This document shows positions 21,900 through 30,298 of a DNA stretch of 32,369 bases, piece after piece. A program made the position numbers and the translations under genes. The notes beneath the pieces were generated by a model that was not told the origin of the DNA, did no database searches, and saw only the letters and a program-made list of their open reading frames with translations. Positions within the stretch are counted from its first letter, which is position 1; each line of letters begins with the position of its first letter. Origin of the DNA: an uncultured Collinsella sp. (GTDB taxonomy: Bacteria > Actinomycetota > Coriobacteriia > Coriobacteriales > Coriobacteriaceae). Location: positions 1 through 32,369 of the forward strand of contig UREZ01000011.1 of assembly GCA_900547025.1 (NCBI GenBank). Reading direction: 5' to 3'.

Positions 21900-24677
21900 C
21901 TATTTACGACCGAACTTGATTTTGATTGCACGCTTTAAAGCATACTTGCCAAGGCTCGGGAGCTTTTGCTCGTATTTGACCATCGTGGAGCACTCGGGGC
22001 GATCGCGATCCAGATGGATGGCGTCTAACGCGCACTTGGTGGTGCACAGGCCGCAGCCAATGCACTTGTTGGGGTCGACGATCGAGGCGCCGCAGCCCAG
22101 GCAGCGGGCGGTCTCGGCGCGCACCTGCTCTTCGGTAAAGGTCTCGACGTACTCGCTAAACGGCGCGGCCTTCTCGCGCTCGCGGTCCACGTGGGCAACC
22201 TCGCGGCTCGCGTTGTCGTAGCTCTCGATCACGACATCGTCGCGGTCGAGCGCGGTGTAGCGGCGCTGGTTGCGACCGATGGTGAGCGTGGATCCCGGCT
22301 GCACAAAGCGATGGATGGATACGGCGGCCTCGTGGCCGGCGGCGATGGCGTCGATGGCAAAGCTCGGACCGGTATAGACGTCACCGCCCACAAAGATGTC
22401 GGGCTCAGCGGTCTGATAGGTCTGGGGATCGGCAAGGGCACCCTGGCCGCGGCCAAGCTCCACCTTGGAGCCAGCCAGCAGGTCGCCCCACACAATGGAC
22501 TGGCCAATCGACATGACGACACGGTCGGCATCGACACGGCGCAGATCGTTCTCGTCGTACTCGGGCGCAAACCGGCCCTCGTCGTCAAAGACACGCGTGC
22601 AGCGCTTAAAGGTGATGCCGCACACACGGCCGGCCTCGTCCAGGTGAACCTCCTTGGGGCCCCAGCCGCAGCTGATGTGGGCGCCGTCCTCAACGGCCTC
22701 GCGACGCTCCTCCTCGCTGGCGGGCATCTGCGCCTCGCTCTCCAGGCAGAACATCTCAACGTGCTCGGAGCCCAGGCGGCAGGCGTTGCGCGCGACATCG
22801 ATAGCCACGTTGCCGCCGCCCACCACGATGGTGCGGCCGGGCAGCGCGTCGATCTTGCCGCTGTTGACCTCGCGCAAAAAGTCGACGGCTACGGTCACGT
22901 CCTCGGCATCCTCGCCCGGAATACCGGCGAGGCGGCCGCCCTGGCAGCCAATAGCCACGTAGAAGGCCTTAAAGCCCTGCGCGCGCAGCTTGTCGAGCGT
23001 CACGTCGCGACCGACCTCCACGCCATAGCGGAACTCGGCACCCATCAGGTGAATGATCTCGACCTCGGCCTCGATAACATCCTTCTCCAGCTTAAAGCTG
23101 GGAATACCGTAGGTGAGCATGCCGCCCGGGCGCTCGTTCTTCTCGAACACGACGGGCTTATAGCCCTTCTCGGCCAGATAAAAAGCGCAGGACAGACCGG
23201 CCGGGCCAGCGCCGATGATGGCGATCTTCTGGTCGAAGCCGCCGGCACGCGTCGGGGTCACCACGGGTGGGACATAGCGGGTCGCGGCATCCAGATCGCG
23301 CTGGGCGATGAACTTCTTGACCTCGTCGATAGCCACGGCGGCGTCCACGCGACCGCGGGTGCAGGCGTCCTCGCAGCGGCGGTTGCACACACGGCCGCAG
23401 ATAGCGGGCAGCGGGTTCTCGCGCTTAATGAGTGCTAGGGCCTCGTCATAGCGACCCTGAGCCGCAAGCTTCAAATAGCCCTGAACGGCAACGTGGGCGG
23501 GGCAAGCCGTCTTGCAAGGCGCGGTGCCGGACTCGTGCGTCTCGATACGGTTATCGTTGCGGTAGTTGGGCGACCACTTGGTGTGGTCCCACTTGGTGGC
23601 ATCGGGCAGCTCCTGGCGCGGATACTCGGGCACCTGTCCGCCGGCCTTTTTGCTGCAGAGCTTCTGGCCGAGCTTGGCGGCGCCGGCCGGACACACCTCA
23701 ACGCAGCGACCGCAGGCCACGCACTTGTCCTTCTCGACCTTGGCGACATAGGCCGAGCGCGACAGGTTGGGCGTGTTGAACAGCTGCGAGGTGCGCAGGG
23801 CGTAGCACACGTTGACGTTACAGTTACAGATGGCGAAGATCTTGTTCTCACCGTCGATATTGGTGATCTGGTGCACAAAGCCGTTGTCCTCGGCCTGGCG
23901 CAAAATGTCGTAGACTTCCTCGCGCGTCACATAGTGGCCACGATCGGTCTCGACCACGTAGTCGGCCATATCGCCCACGGCGATGCACCAATCGGCCGGG
24001 TCGTCGGCGCAGCCCTCGCCCATCACGCGACGGCTCGCGCGGCAGCTGCAGGTGCTGGCGGCATATTTGCCATCGTATTTGTCGAGCCAGTGCTCGATAT
24101 GCTCAATAGGCACCGAGGTGCTCGCGGCATCGATGGCCTTCTCGACCGGAATGACGTGCATGCCGATACCGGCGCCTCCGGGCGGCACCATCGGCGTAGC
24201 CTTGGACAGCGGGCCCTTGGATGCCTGTTCAAAGAACTTGGCGTAGACCGGATGCTCCTCGAGCTGGCCCACGCGCATGTTGAGGAACTCGGCGGAACCC
24301 GGTACCAGCATGGGCAGCACCCACTGCTTGGCGCGCTCGGGGTTTTCCCAGTTGTACTCGAGCAGACCCGTGTAGCTCATGTCGTCGAGCATCTTCTCGA
24401 TATCGGCCTCGGGCATGCCGGTGAGCTTGACCATCTCGGGCAGCGTATAGGGACGGCGCATCTTCATCTTGCAGAGCACTTCGGCCTGCTCGTCAGTCGC
24501 GGCCTCGGCAAACGACCAGTACTCGTAGCCCAGCAGCTCGTCGCGATGCAGTAGACGGTTGGTGCAGTGCTCGCACAACTTGACGATGGCCTCGCGCGGA
24601 TGCTCCGGCAGCGGCGGCACGAACTCCGAACCGATGTCGGGCTCGGTATAGCTAATCCCCGGTCCGTTGAGAATCAT
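21900..24677 (-). CDS. Multi-domain Fe-S/flavin NAD(P)-linked oxidoreductase (GltD-like core with N-terminal Cys-rich module)
   Basis: A 925-residue cytoplasmic electron-transfer protein. The N-terminal ~300 residues contain CEHC (35/38), CSCRASRRVMGEGC (210-223) with C231, and ICNCNVNVC (284-291). This is a pattern I recall before ferredoxin domains in anaerobe Fe-S proteins. A [4Fe-4S] ferredoxin motif follows (C319, C322, C325, C329). Next is a GltD/glutamate-synthase-small-subunit-like part: C388/C392, CGRVCNRRCEDAC (427-439), FAD motif GAGPAG (489-494) and NAD(P) motif GGGNVA (620-625). A C-terminal pair of clusters closes it (C859/C862, C872-C882). The ATG at 24677 has AGAAGGGA seven bases upstream; the longer frame to 24776 enters the operator region. 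It is divergent from a TetR gene. Substrate and partner are unknown. Confidence 0.85.
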   Translation of the reverse strand: MILNGPGISYTEPDIGSEFVPPLPEHPREAIVKLCEHCTNRLLHRDELLGYEYWSFAEAATDEQAEVLCKMKMRRPYTLPEMVKLTGMPEADIEKMLDDMSYTGLLEYNWENPERAKQWVLPMLVPGSAEFLNMRVGQLEEHPVYAKFFEQASKGPLSKATPMVPPGGAGIGMHVIPVEKAIDAASTSVPIEHIEHWLDKYDGKYAASTCSCRASRRVMGEGCADDPADWCIAVGDMADYVVETDRGHYVTREEVYDILRQAEDNGFVHQITNIDGENKIFAICNCNVNVCYALRTSQLFNTPNLSRSAYVAKVEKDKCVACGRCVEVCPAGAAKLGQKLCSKKAGGQVPEYPRQELPDATKWDHTKWSPNYRNDNRIETHESGTAPCKTACPAHVAVQGYLKLAAQGRYDEALALIKRENPLPAICGRVCNRRCEDACTRGRVDAAVAIDEVKKFIAQRDLDAATRYVPPVVTPTRAGGFDQKIAIIGAGPAGLSCAFYLAEKGYKPVVFEKNERPGGMLTYGIPSFKLEKDVIEAEVEIIHLMGAEFRYGVEVGRDVTLDKLRAQGFKAFYVAIGCQGGRLAGIPGEDAEDVTVAVDFLREVNSGKIDALPGRTIVVGGGNVAIDVARNACRLGSEHVEMFCLESEAQMPASEEERREAVEDGAHISCGWGPKEVHLDEAGRVCGITFKRCTRVFDDEGRFAPEYDENDLRRVDADRVVMSIGQSIVWGDLLAGSKVELGRGQGALADPQTYQTAEPDIFVGGDVYTGPSFAIDAIAAGHEAAVSIHRFVQPGSTLTIGRNQRRYTALDRDDVVIESYDNASREVAHVDREREKAAPFSEYVETFTEEQVRAETARCLGCGASIVDPNKCIGCGLCTTKCALDAIHLDRDRPECSTMVKYEQKLPSLGKYALKRAIKIKFGRK

Positions 24678-24769
24678 GGTTGTCCCTTCTCTTGCCACAG
24701 CCCGGCGAGACCGCGGCGCCCCTCTTTTTTGCAGGCCGGACATGCCCCCATGCCGTTCACCCGCCATTG

Positions 24770-24807
24770 TTGACATTGTGTCAAAAATAGTATTGACGAA
24801 CCGTCAA
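24770..24807. promoter_or_regulatory. Two matching palindromic operators for the divergent TetR regulator
   Basis: TTGACA-TTG-TGTCAA (24770-24784) and TTGACG-AAC-CGTCAA (24793-24807) are both perfect 6-3-6 palindromes, 23 bp apart. A degenerate third version may lie near 24823-24838 (TAGGCGAACGGTCAG). They fill the gap between the divergent oxidoreductase and tetR starts, so one regulator could control both. A TACTAT -10-like element for the - strand lies between the two sites. Confidence 0.8.
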
Positions 24808-24865
24808 CAATATTCAAGACTGTTAGGCGAACGGTCAGGCAAAAGAGGATGAAAGGTGGCAAATC

Positions 24866-25528
24866 ATGGGCAACAACACAGCAGATACCTCTGTGGTCGA
24901 TGCCGTCCCCGCATCCGATAGCGCGGCAAAGCGCTTGACGGGCGACGAACGCCGTCGCGAGATCCTCGATGCCGTGCGCACCGTAAGCTCCGAGCTGGGC
25001 GTGTCCCACCTATCGGTATCGGCCGTGACCAAGCGAGCCGGTTGCACGCGCTCGCTGTTCTACCACTACTTCGCCGATATGGACGCCGCCGTCACCGCCG
25101 TCATGGACGAGGCAATCGACGGTTTTATCTCCGAGCTCGAGCAGTGGAATGCCAACCGCACCGTCGGCGATATCGAGGGCGCGCTCGACACCGTCGCGCC
25201 GCTCTTTAAGCGCCTGGTCGCCAGCGGCCACGAGCTGCCGAGTACCCTGACCTCGAGCAGCGGCGCGCTCTACGGCGGCTTTTTGCACAACGTGGTCCAG
25301 CGCGTGGCGCAGTATATCTGCGACACCACCGTGGTGGATTTTGTCGCCCATCATGAGCTACGCATCGACCATGTCTACGAGACGTTCTACACCCTCATCA
25401 TGGGTCTTTTGATGTATATCCGCACGCACCCCGATGTGCCCGACGAGACGGTCAAGGAAATCATCGCCTCGACACTCCACATCGAGGGCTATACCGCCAA
25501 GTATCCGGAGCGCAAGCCCCAGAACTGA
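24866..25528 (+). CDS. TetR/AcrR-family transcriptional regulator
   Basis: A 220-residue repressor. The HTH lies at residues ~31-75: RREILDAVRTVSSELGVSHL, then SVSAVTKRAGCTRSLFYHYF, a standard TetR signature ending in FYHYF. The C-terminal ligand domain is helical and unassigned. AAAGGTGG precedes the ATG at 24866. It is divergent from the Fe-S oxidoreductase, and two 15-bp palindromes separate them. The membrane protein gene follows 63 nt downstream on the same strand. TetR proteins are often encoded beside the genes they control, so both neighbours are likely targets. The ligand is unknown. Confidence 0.92.
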   Translation: MGNNTADTSVVDAVPASDSAAKRLTGDERRREILDAVRTVSSELGVSHLSVSAVTKRAGCTRSLFYHYFADMDAAVTAVMDEAIDGFISELEQWNANRTVGDIEGALDTVAPLFKRLVASGHELPSTLTSSSGALYGGFLHNVVQRVAQYICDTTVVDFVAHHELRIDHVYETFYTLIMGLLMYIRTHPDVPDETVKEIIASTLHIEGYTAKYPERKPQN

Positions 25529-25591
25529 CGACATTTGGCCAAACTGCCCGCGATCAGAAGAGGGGCCGCGGGCGTGTGAAAGGAGAGCAGC

Positions 25592-26599
25592 ATGCTGTTC
25601 GATGTTTGGGGTAGCGATACCCTTATCCACTGGGCCGGCTGGGCCATGGTCTTTATTGGCCTGATCGTGCTCAACGAGGTCGGCCGCCGCACCAAGCTGG
25701 GCGCGGCAATCATCTTTGGCGTGGCTCCGCTGGCCATGACCATCTACTGCGTCGCCATCGCCATCGGCGTCTCACAGGGCGCCGAGTGGGCGCTCACCAA
25801 CCCCACCCATGTGTACCAGAACAGCTGGTTCCACTACGCCAAGGTATACGCGGCGCTGGCCGGCTGCTGGGGCTTCATTGCCATTAAGTACCAGTGGGGC
25901 AAGATCGGCAAGGCGCATTGGTTCCGCGCGTGGCCGTTTGTGATCGTTGCCATCAACATCATGATCGCCGTCGTGTCCGACTTTGAGAGCGCCTATCACT
26001 TCTTCGTCCTGGGCGAGTCCACCTGGGTCACCTCAGAAGGTGCCACGCAGCTGGCCGGCTGGAACAACGTGTTCAACGGCATCGCCGGTATCATCAACAT
26101 CTTCTGCATGACCGGTTGGTGGAGCGTCTACGCCTCCGAGGATCAGACCGACATGCTGTGGCCCGACATGACCTGGGTCTACATCATCGCCTACGATATC
26201 TGGAACTTCTGCTACACCTACAACTGCCTGCCCACCCACTCCTGGTTCTGCGGCTTTGCGCTGCTGCTGGCGCCCACCGTCGCCGCCTTTATCTGGAACA
26301 AGGGCGGCTGGATCCAGAACCGCGCCTTTACGCTGGCCATTTGGTGCATGTTTGCCCAGGTGTTCCCGTACTTCCAGGAGGAGTCCATCTTTGTGACCCA
26401 CTCCACGCTCGACCCCGGCGCCGCTACCGCGGTCTCGATCGCCGCTCTGGTCGCCAACGTCGCCGCGATCATCTACATCGCCTACCGCGCCAAGAAGCTC
26501 GGCCGCAATCCCTACAAGCAGGATGTCTTTGAGGGCACCAGCGATTGGGAGAAGGCTACCGCTCGCCGCGCCAAGGTGGATTACGCGCACGCCGAGTAA
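25592..26599 (+). CDS. Polytopic membrane protein of unknown function (resembles DUF5692)
   Basis: A 335-residue integral membrane protein with about ten hydrophobic segments, rich in Trp, Tyr and Phe (IHWAGWAMVFIGLIVLNEVG, TWVYIIAYDIWNFCYTYNCL, WNKGGWIQNRAFTLAIWCMF). From memory it matches the uncharacterised family DUF5692; I could not check this. It shows no transporter or enzyme motif I recognise. The C-terminus is charged and cytoplasmic. AAAGGAGA is well spaced before the ATG at 25592. It lies directly behind tetR and may share its regulation with the divergent oxidoreductase, which suggests, without proof, a membrane partner or substrate carrier for that enzyme. A terminator follows. 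Confidence 0.82.
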   Translation: MLFDVWGSDTLIHWAGWAMVFIGLIVLNEVGRRTKLGAAIIFGVAPLAMTIYCVAIAIGVSQGAEWALTNPTHVYQNSWFHYAKVYAALAGCWGFIAIKYQWGKIGKAHWFRAWPFVIVAINIMIAVVSDFESAYHFFVLGESTWVTSEGATQLAGWNNVFNGIAGIINIFCMTGWWSVYASEDQTDMLWPDMTWVYIIAYDIWNFCYTYNCLPTHSWFCGFALLLAPTVAAFIWNKGGWIQNRAFTLAIWCMFAQVFPYFQEESIFVTHSTLDPGAATAVSIAALVANVAAIIYIAYRAKKLGRNPYKQDVFEGTSDWEKATARRAKVDYAHAE

Positions 26600-26666
26600 C
26601 GTGTTGGTCGCTGTTGGCAGTTGGGCATAGGCCCGCCCGTCAGGATTTTCATCCAATGTCTCGCAG

Positions 26667-26706
26667 AGCCCCCGGAAAGCGTTTCGCTCGCTTTTCGGGG
26701 GCTTTT
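26667..26706 (+). terminator. Rho-independent terminator after the membrane protein gene
   Basis: A 15-bp stem (26667-26681 with 26689-26703) with one wobble pair and a seven-base loop, ending in TTTT. It closes the tetR-membrane protein transcript. Confidence 0.9.
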
Positions 26707-26835
26707 GTCGTTGCGTCTCTATTCATCTATTCAAAAACATACGCATATATAAAATCGGATTTCAAATCATGCGGCGGCTCTATGGGGTCCCGTTTTTGGG
26801 TACAGTGTTGTCCCGATATTGAGCTTGGGGGATAT

Positions 26836-28332
26836 ATGAAAGATGAGACGATGGGCCAAGAGGATGCGGCCCAAGATGCAGAAGCGTGTGCCGAGGCCCT
26901 GGAGAGCCTAGACCGGATTTCGCTTGACGATGTTGCGTTTGACGATTCGAGCGTTGATGTGCAGGATGAACCGGAAATCGAGGCACAGCCCGATGATCAG
27001 GATGCAGGCGACGTTGAGCCTGCCGAAGATGAGGCAGGTCACGAAGACACCGAAAGCGAGGCCGACAACCAGCCCGAATCCGACACGGGCGAGGAAACCA
27101 TCTTGCTCGACAGCTTGCCGGCCGAGGATTCGCTGACCCGCGAGCTTCCTGGCTTAGGCTCTGCGCCTGCCGTGGACGAGACCATCGCCATGGGCGATAT
27201 TCCCCTGCCGTCCGTTCCCTCGGCACGCGAGGCCGAGGTTCGCCATCGCAAAATGTCGCCCAAGCGCCGCAATCTGATGGTTGCCGGCGTCGTAGCCGTC
27301 GCGCTTGTTGCCGGCGGCGCAGGCTTTGCTGCCTGGAACGGATATCAACAAGAGCAGGCTGCCGTGCTTGCCGCAAACGCCCATACCATGATGTCGGTGC
27401 AGATTGGCGTGCATGCCGCGGGCCTCGACTGCTCAACTGGCTCCAAGATTCCCGTGCAGGTGAGCGGACAAGATTCCGACGGTTCTTCCGTGAGCGAAAC
27501 GCTCTACGTTGACGAGCGCGGCCGCGGCATCAAACTGCTGCCCGGCGATTACACGCTCTCCATCGCCGCCTCCCCCATCGCGGCCGACGGCACCATCTAT
27601 ACCGTCCCGACCACCAAGACGCAGGTCGCCGTTAAGAGCGATGGACAGGATTTAAGTGCCCAGGCCACCTTTAAGCTCAAGGTGCCTTCGGCCGACACGG
27701 TGACTGACGACCAGATCGATGCCGCCGCCAAGTATGCCGAGGAAGGCGGTGCGAGCTCCGCCGCGGCCGCCAAGATACTTCAGCAGGCGGCAACCGCGCG
27801 GCGCGACGCCGCCGTCAATGCCGTGAGCGCGAGCGAAGCGCAGGCCGCGCGCGATGCCGATGCTCGGCATAAGGCAACGGACCTGTATCAGCTCGATATT
27901 CCGGTTGAGTGGTACGGCAAGGTCGCAACTTGGCAAAACGGAAGCACGCTATGCATCTATCTGGGCGACGACGCCAATACGCCGCTCGTGACGCTCGTCG
28001 CGGTGCGCGAGGGCGAGAGCTTTACGCCCGATGAAGGCGATACGGTTTTGGGTGCGGCCAATCTAGGCAACGGTTATACCGTCTACGCCAGCGGCCCCGT
28101 CTATCCGTACGTGGTGCCCCAGACCATCAACGGACGGACGCAGAACCCCGTGTCAACCTACCCCATGGACACGGCCATTGAGCTTGTCGAGCTTACGACC
28201 GGCAACCGCTATACGTATAGCCAGATCAAGAACGACCTGGTGGGTAAAGACGGCAAGGCCGATGGTGCCACTAAGCTCGAAACCGACTACCTCGCGCAGA
28301 TCCTGCTGCCGAGTATCAAAGCCCAGGACTAG
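26836..28332 (+). CDS. Single-pass membrane protein with acidic cytoplasmic N-terminus, function unknown
   Basis: A 498-residue protein I do not recognise. Residues ~1-135 are strongly acidic and probably disordered, with two similar motifs EETIL (86-90) and DETIA (114-118). A basic patch (RHRKMSPKRR) precedes one membrane helix (~147-168). The ~330-residue external part begins with a helix, then a beta-rich segment (VQIGVHAAGLDCSTGSKIPV). An Ala-rich charged helix follows (about 300-345), then a second beta-rich domain. The ATG at 26836 with GGGGGA just upstream is preferred over the frame start at 26545, which overlaps the previous gene and terminator. The layout and acidic Thr motifs recall kinase/FHA-pathway membrane proteins; this is inference. 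Confidence 0.8.
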   Translation: MKDETMGQEDAAQDAEACAEALESLDRISLDDVAFDDSSVDVQDEPEIEAQPDDQDAGDVEPAEDEAGHEDTESEADNQPESDTGEETILLDSLPAEDSLTRELPGLGSAPAVDETIAMGDIPLPSVPSAREAEVRHRKMSPKRRNLMVAGVVAVALVAGGAGFAAWNGYQQEQAAVLAANAHTMMSVQIGVHAAGLDCSTGSKIPVQVSGQDSDGSSVSETLYVDERGRGIKLLPGDYTLSIAASPIAADGTIYTVPTTKTQVAVKSDGQDLSAQATFKLKVPSADTVTDDQIDAAAKYAEEGGASSAAAAKILQQAATARRDAAVNAVSASEAQAARDADARHKATDLYQLDIPVEWYGKVATWQNGSTLCIYLGDDANTPLVTLVAVREGESFTPDEGDTVLGAANLGNGYTVYASGPVYPYVVPQTINGRTQNPVSTYPMDTAIELVELTTGNRYTYSQIKNDLVGKDGKADGATKLETDYLAQILLPSIKAQD

Positions 28333-28348
28333 CCTGGCGCAGCAAGGT

Positions 28349-28372
28349 GCTCCCCAACCGTGATGAGGGAGC
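28349..28372 (+). terminator. Weak hairpin after the acidic membrane protein gene
   Basis: GCTCCC (28349-28354) can pair with GGGAGC (28367-28372). There is no T run, so termination is doubtful. Confidence 0.25.
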
Positions 28373-28405
28373 CAGGAGGTCCTGACCCCACAGGCCCATA
28401 GATGA

Positions 28406-29758
28406 TTAGGCAAGGAGCCACTTCCATGCGGGCACAACGTGGACCACACCGTGCTCGCATGAAATATCGGTCTGTTCATCCATGGTAACGATTGCCGACT
28501 CGCCAAGATCGAACTGGGCCATCGAGGCATCAAGCGCGGCAATTTCGCGCTCGCGCGTTTTCTCACGTGCCATATCCGCACTCACCTGAATCAGGCTATA
28601 AGCCCGCATGAGAAGCGCGTCCCCAGCCACAAAGTCCACCTCATGGCTTTTGCTCTTCTCTTTGATCAGCAGGCGGCAGACCGAGCCGGTCCTCACCGCG
28701 GGAGTCTTTCTTCTTAGCGCATTGAACACTGCGGTCTCGAGCCTCTGGCCCTGGTCCAATGCCGATGCCGGAGAGAATGCTCCAAACATCGCAGGGTCGA
28801 CAGCGTAGACCTTAGACGCAGACCGCATGTTATTTGCCAGTGAGCGCGTGAACTCCGGCACAGAAAATAACAGGTAGGCGTCCTCATAATACTCAAGTAA
28901 ATCGCTGAGCGAATTACGACTGACGGGTATCTGTCTGCCCTTGAACTCGTTGTACACTTTGTTCACTGACAGCTCTCGTCCCGAAGATGCCATACACCGC
29001 GTCAAGAACAGCGATGCCAGGCGAGGGTTCTTGACGTCGTAACGTTCAACGACGTCCATGGCAACCGTTCGCGAAGCATATTCCTGTAGCAGCTGAATCG
29101 CGTCTGCAGGCGTCTGCTCAAGTGTCGCGATGAATCCCCCTCGTTCAAGATACCCGATCAGATGATGCCGAAGCAGCGCCGCATCGCTCGGAGAAAAGGT
29201 CGCATCTGGCTCGGGAACGCTCCCCGTCTTATATCGAACGTATTCCGAAAAACTCAACGGAAAAAGCTCTCGCACAAGGGAACGACCCCTGAACTCGCTC
29301 TTAAGTTCTGAGGACAGCATCTTAGAAGAAGATCCCGTCACATAGACGGTCGCTTTCTCCGTATCGACTACACGCCGCAGAAACGCACCCCATTCGGGGA
29401 TTTCCTGGATCTCGTCAAAGAAAATGTAAGCGCCCTCGGTTCGAGCAACAGGATACAGCGCATAGAACGTGTCGAGCACGTCCGCCAGCAGCGATGGCTC
29501 ATACGGGCGCAAGCGCTCATCCTCAAAATTGAAGTAAAGCATCCGGTCAAGCTCGACGCCCCGGCTCTGAAGCCGCCGCATCTCCTGATACAGGCGATAC
29601 GTCTTTCCACAACGGCGGGCCCCCACAATCACATTTACGATGTTGTCGCGCTTTGGCTCCTGTGGGTTTCCTAGATCAAGGTCTCGCTCAAAGACCTGCG
29701 GAACCCCCTGCTGTTCAAAGTCCTTTATTTTCTGGGCGATCAAGTCGTTGAATGCCAT
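28406..29758 (-). CDS. AAA-family ATPase with DUF4143-type C-terminal domain
   Basis: A 450-residue ATPase of the widespread prokaryotic AAA_14-DUF4143 type. Walker A is GARRCGKT (residues 46-53), Walker B is YIFFDEIQEI, and a sensor-like VTGSSSKML follows. The C-terminal half carries VDFVAGDAL with upstream conserved acidic residues, a nuclease-like fold proposed for DUF4143 members. The biological role of the family is poorly known; toxin-antitoxin or defence roles have been suggested for relatives. The start at 29758 has GGAG five bases upstream. It is alone on its transcript, and its promoter contains a 23-bp inverted repeat that may be an operator. Confidence 0.88.
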   Translation of the reverse strand: MAFNDLIAQKIKDFEQQGVPQVFERDLDLGNPQEPKRDNIVNVIVGARRCGKTYRLYQEMRRLQSRGVELDRMLYFNFEDERLRPYEPSLLADVLDTFYALYPVARTEGAYIFFDEIQEIPEWGAFLRRVVDTEKATVYVTGSSSKMLSSELKSEFRGRSLVRELFPLSFSEYVRYKTGSVPEPDATFSPSDAALLRHHLIGYLERGGFIATLEQTPADAIQLLQEYASRTVAMDVVERYDVKNPRLASLFLTRCMASSGRELSVNKVYNEFKGRQIPVSRNSLSDLLEYYEDAYLLFSVPEFTRSLANNMRSASKVYAVDPAMFGAFSPASALDQGQRLETAVFNALRRKTPAVRTGSVCRLLIKEKSKSHEVDFVAGDALLMRAYSLIQVSADMAREKTREREIAALDASMAQFDLGESAIVTMDEQTDISCEHGVVHVVPAWKWLLA

Positions 29759-29766
29759 GATTCTCC

Positions 29767-29826
29767 AATCTTGCTCTCTAGCTAATCAAAATTATAGCGA
29801 TTCTTGATTAATTAGAGAGCAAGATT
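29767..29826. repeat. 23-bp inverted repeat in the promoter of the ATPase gene
   Basis: AATCTTGCTCTCTA-GC-TAATCAA (29767-29789) is repeated in inverse orientation at 29804-29826 with 21 of 23 bases matching and a 14-base AT-rich spacer. It starts nine bases upstream of the ATPase ATG. It could be an operator, an RNA hairpin in the leader or a remnant insertion site. The remaining ~145 nt up to 29971 show no further gene. Confidence 0.75.
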
Positions 29827-29971
29827 GTGTGTAGCTTGATTAACACTTAAGCAAGTTTTATCACCGTTATTGCTCCGAAGGATATCGAGTGGCTAAGAGG
29901 ACAACCGAGCTCGAATGCGACTCCCCGAGCAGTCAATTTGGGACGGGGATATTATGACCACCCTACAAAAG

Positions 29972-30166
29972 TTAGCGCCACGGGTCGGCTTCGAACAGCG
30001 GCTCGCGCTCGGGGCGGCGATCGCTGTAGGGATCGTAGCCGTCATCGTCCTCGTTCTCGGCACGGATGTAGGGGTCGCGCGGCTTGGGTGCCGGTTTAGA
30101 CGGAGTCTTCGGTGCGGCGGGCGCCGCCTCAGCCACCGGTGCGTTCGTCTTGTTCTCGTCTTTCAT
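29972..30166 (-). CDS. Small acidic, proline-rich hypothetical protein
   Basis: A 64-residue ORF with no recognised domain. It has an Ala/Pro/Lys-rich first half (APVAEAAPAAPKTPSKPAPK) and an acidic second half (AENEDDDGYDPYSDRRPERE), and is predicted disordered. The ATG at 30166 is chosen because AAGGAG is eight bases upstream; the frame extends further but without a better site. It follows clpB on the same strand, beyond a strong terminator, so it must have its own promoter or rely on read-through. The codon use looks like that of its neighbours. It is probably real, but without homologs this cannot be confirmed. Confidence 0.6.
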   Translation of the reverse strand: MKDENKTNAPVAEAAPAAPKTPSKPAPKPRDPYIRAENEDDDGYDPYSDRRPEREPLFEADPWR

Positions 30167-30218
30167 CTGCATAGCTCCTTGCCATGTGCTCACGTTCAAC
30201 ACCATCGATTGTCGCACG

Positions 30219-30255
30219 AAAAAGGGCGGCGGACCCAATCGGATCCGCCGCCCTT
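30219..30255 (-). terminator. Rho-independent terminator of clpB
   Basis: AAGGGCGGCGGA (30222-30233) pairs perfectly with TCCGCCGCCCTT (30244-30255). On the - strand it is followed by a T run (CTTTTTCG). It lies 44 nt past the clpB stop. Confidence 0.9.
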
Positions 30256-30298
30256 GGCGTTCGGCTCAAAAGGCAGATTTTAAGGCATGGCCCAAAAT

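Noticed and set aside
22191..24554. Two + strand frames of 415 and 353 codons opposite the oxidoreductase
   Set aside because: Shadows of a gene with clear Fe-S, FAD and NAD(P) motifs.
26545..26835. Upstream extension of the acidic membrane protein frame
   Set aside because: It overlaps the end of the previous gene and a strong terminator; the ATG at 26836 has a ribosome binding site.
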